From contig WJKG01000263.1 in assembly GCA_014729205.1 (NCBI GenBank), forward strand, positions 1-7,098: 7,098 nt of DNA. The letters are read 5' to 3'. Within the stretch, counting starts at the first letter, position 1, and the number at the start of each line of letters is the position of its first letter. Shown in pieces: positions 5,816 through 7,098 of the stretch. A program made the translations under genes and the position numbers. The DNA comes from a candidate division GN15 bacterium (GTDB lineage: Bacteria > Zixibacteria > MSB-5A5 > GN15 > FEB-12). The notes beneath the pieces were generated by a model that searched no databases, was not told the DNA's origin, and saw nothing but the letters and a program-made list of their open reading frames with translations.

Positions 5816-6768
5816 ATGCACCACGATCGTTTCTGTTTGGCGCTGTTAGTCTAATACTGCTTTTCAGTCTGTTTGCCTGTGTCGGTCCTCCGGACCTGAG
5901 CCGCCATCCGGCCCGTGATCTCTATGACCGGGGGATGGACTATTACCAGCGTGGGAAATACCAGAAAGCCATCGAATACCTGCAAACCCTGACCTTCAAC
6001 CACCCCGGCGATAACATGATCGACACCGCCCAGTATTATCTGGGCCTGGCCTATTTCAGTAACGACGACTACGCCCTGGCCGGCGCGGAATTCAGCCGCC
6101 TGATTTCAAATTTCCCGGCGTCTCCTTACGCCCCACAGGCGCATCTCATGCGAGCTGTCGCCACCTTTGAAAGCGCGCCCCGTCACTTCGGCCTCGATCA
6201 AACCGAATTGCGTGAAGCTATTCAGATGTTCGAGGATTTCCTGGTTGATTTCCCGGAATCGGAGGCGGTAGCCGACGCCCGTGCCTATATCAAGAAAGGG
6301 AAGGAGCGGCTCGCCCGGAAGATGTACACCAGTGGTATTGTCTATATGCGCGTGCGTGATCCTCGGGCCGCCAAAATATACTTCCAGAAGGTGATCGACG
6401 AGTACCTCGATACAGAGTATGGTGCCCTGGCTACCTATCAGCTGGGCGAGGCGGAGTATATCGCGCAGAACTGGCTGGAGGCTCACGAACGTTTTGAGAA
6501 TTTCGTACTCGTGTTTCCAGAACATGAACAGGTCGAACGGGCTAAGGCTCGCTCCTGCAAGTCGTTGTATCAATGGGGGAGGCAGGCGTTGAAGGCTGAA
6601 GACAGAGGGGCCGCCAGAGAACGGTTTGAGCGATACCTTCAGGTTTGCTCGTCCGATTCCAAGTACTACGACAAAGTGACACGATATCTGGAAGAGTTAC
6701 CCGAGGAGCAGACTACTGAATCTGTGCCTCAGGCAACTGGGTCTCAGGCCGCAGGTGATGATTCCTGA
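5812..6768 (+). CDS. bamD: BamD-like outer membrane assembly lipoprotein with TPR repeats
   Basis: Lipoprotein of 318 residues resembling BamD, the TPR component of the BAM complex that inserts beta-barrel proteins into the outer membrane. The signal peptide (basic Arg5, hydrophobic 7-22) ends in the lipobox-like LFAC with the lipidated Cys23; Phe at -2 is unusual. TPR-like helices begin with ARDLYDRGMDYYQRGKYQKA near residue 34. The DARAYIKKGKERLARKMYTSGI stretch and the pattern after it match the BamD core. Canonical BamD is near 245 residues; the excess is an extra C-terminal TPR and a low-complexity Glu/Thr/Ala tail. The start is a TTG that shares three bases with the upstream TGA stop (TTGA); AAGGAG at 5795-5800 lies 11 bases before it. 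The nearby ATG at 5816 is in another frame. A YbgF/CpoB-like TPR protein is the alternative. Confidence 0.82.
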   Translation: MNAPRSFLFGAVSLILLFSLFACVGPPDLSRHPARDLYDRGMDYYQRGKYQKAIEYLQTLTFNHPGDNMIDTAQYYLGLAYFSNDDYALAGAEFSRLISNFPASPYAPQAHLMRAVATFESAPRHFGLDQTELREAIQMFEDFLVDFPESEAVADARAYIKKGKERLARKMYTSGIVYMRVRDPRAAKIYFQKVIDEYLDTEYGALATYQLGEAEYIAQNWLEAHERFENFVLVFPEHEQVERAKARSCKSLYQWGRQALKAEDRGAARERFERYLQVCSSDSKYYDKVTRYLEELPEEQTTESVPQATGSQAAGDDS

Positions 6769-7098
6769 AGCCAGTCAATCCTGGGCCGTCCTGGGCGGCG
6801 CCTTTGACCCGATCCACTTCGGGCATCTCAATCTTGCTTCAGGTGCTCTCCACAACGCCCATCTCGACGGGGTCGTGTTTGTGCCCACCTACTCGGCCGC
6901 CCATCGTGCTGAACCGATGACGGCTTCATTTCTAGAACGTCTGGCTATGACCTATCTGGCTTGTGAAGAGTATGACTCGTTTGAGGTCAGCGATATTGAA
7001 AGTGAATTGCCTGAACCGTCGTATTCGGTGCACACAGTTCAGGCACTGAAGAAGCAGTATCCCGGGGTGTACTGGAGTTTCCTGATCGGTGCAGACAA
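6758..7098 (+). CDS. nadD: Nicotinate-nucleotide adenylyltransferase NadD (3' end outside window)
   Basis: Cytoplasmic enzyme of NAD biosynthesis that joins ATP and nicotinate mononucleotide to give deamido-NAD. The visible 113 residues include the nucleotidyltransferase signature VLGGAFDPIHFGHL at 11-24, with the catalytic HxGH at 20-23. They also include a P..YSAAHR segment in place of the usual PPHK, SFLERLAMT, PSYSVHTVQAL and the fragment FLIGAD at the window edge, all as in NadD. Family length is about 190-220, so roughly half is missing. The ATG at 6758 overlaps the end of the BamD-like gene by 11 bases; a GTG directly before it (6755) is an equally possible start. The Shine-Dalgarno sequence is weak (CAGG at 6745-6748), so coupling to upstream translation is likely. 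Confidence 0.93.
   Translation, partial: MIPEASQSWAVLGGAFDPIHFGHLNLASGALHNAHLDGVVFVPTYSAAHRAEPMTASFLERLAMTYLACEEYDSFEVSDIESELPEPSYSVHTVQALKKQYPGVYWSFLIGAD

Noticed and set aside
1..7098. CRISPR arrays, tRNA or rRNA genes, insertion sequences, or phage remnants.
   Set aside because: No repeat arrays, no recognisable RNA gene, no transposase or terminal repeats; the window is densely coding with only two gaps over 150 bases, both accounted for by promoters, the operator and the terminator.

Overview
The window is a stretch of an ordinary bacterial chromosome, with every gene on the + strand. It most likely comes from an uncultured or little-studied Gram-negative anaerobe. A BamD-type outer-membrane assembly lipoprotein and a membrane-anchored lytic transglycosylase indicate a diderm envelope. 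A heterodisulfide-reductase/fumarate-reductase gene set indicates anaerobic metabolism. The protein style resembles FCB-group candidate phyla (for example Zixibacteria) or deltaproteobacteria-like lineages, but this is an impression; taxonomy cannot be fixed without a search.

Layout. (1) Positions 1-975 hold the 3' three quarters of rimO, the ribosomal protein S12 methylthiotransferase; its start lies before the window. (2) Positions 976-1189 are a regulatory gap with a sigma70-like promoter (-10 TATAAT at 1066-1071) and, about 24 bases downstream of the -10, a perfect 8+4+8 palindrome that fits the operator of the NADH-sensing repressor Rex. (3) Positions 1190-5007 are a four-gene operon: HdrC-like ferredoxin protein, HdrB-like double-CCG protein, FrdB-like iron-sulfur protein, FrdA-like flavoprotein. 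It ends at a strong hairpin terminator at 5031-5059. (4) From about 5102 a second promoter probably drives an envelope/housekeeping group: SLT-domain lytic transglycosylase, BamD-like TPR lipoprotein (start overlaps the previous stop by 3 bases) and nadD (overlaps bamD by 11 bases, cut by the window end).

How it works together. The four-gene operon encodes a complete dicarboxylate active site (FrdA), a chain of one [2Fe-2S] and four [4Fe-4S] clusters (FrdB plus HdrC), and two non-cubane cluster sites of HdrB type. It encodes no membrane anchor. The best reading is a composite fumarate reductase or succinate dehydrogenase that exchanges electrons with a thiol/disulfide or another non-canonical partner. 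It is comparable to archaeal thiol:fumarate reductase TfrAB but with the HdrB part as a separate protein and an extra HdrC. The Rex-like operator would switch it on when NADH is high, as expected for an anaerobic electron sink. The physiological electron partner cannot be read from the sequence.
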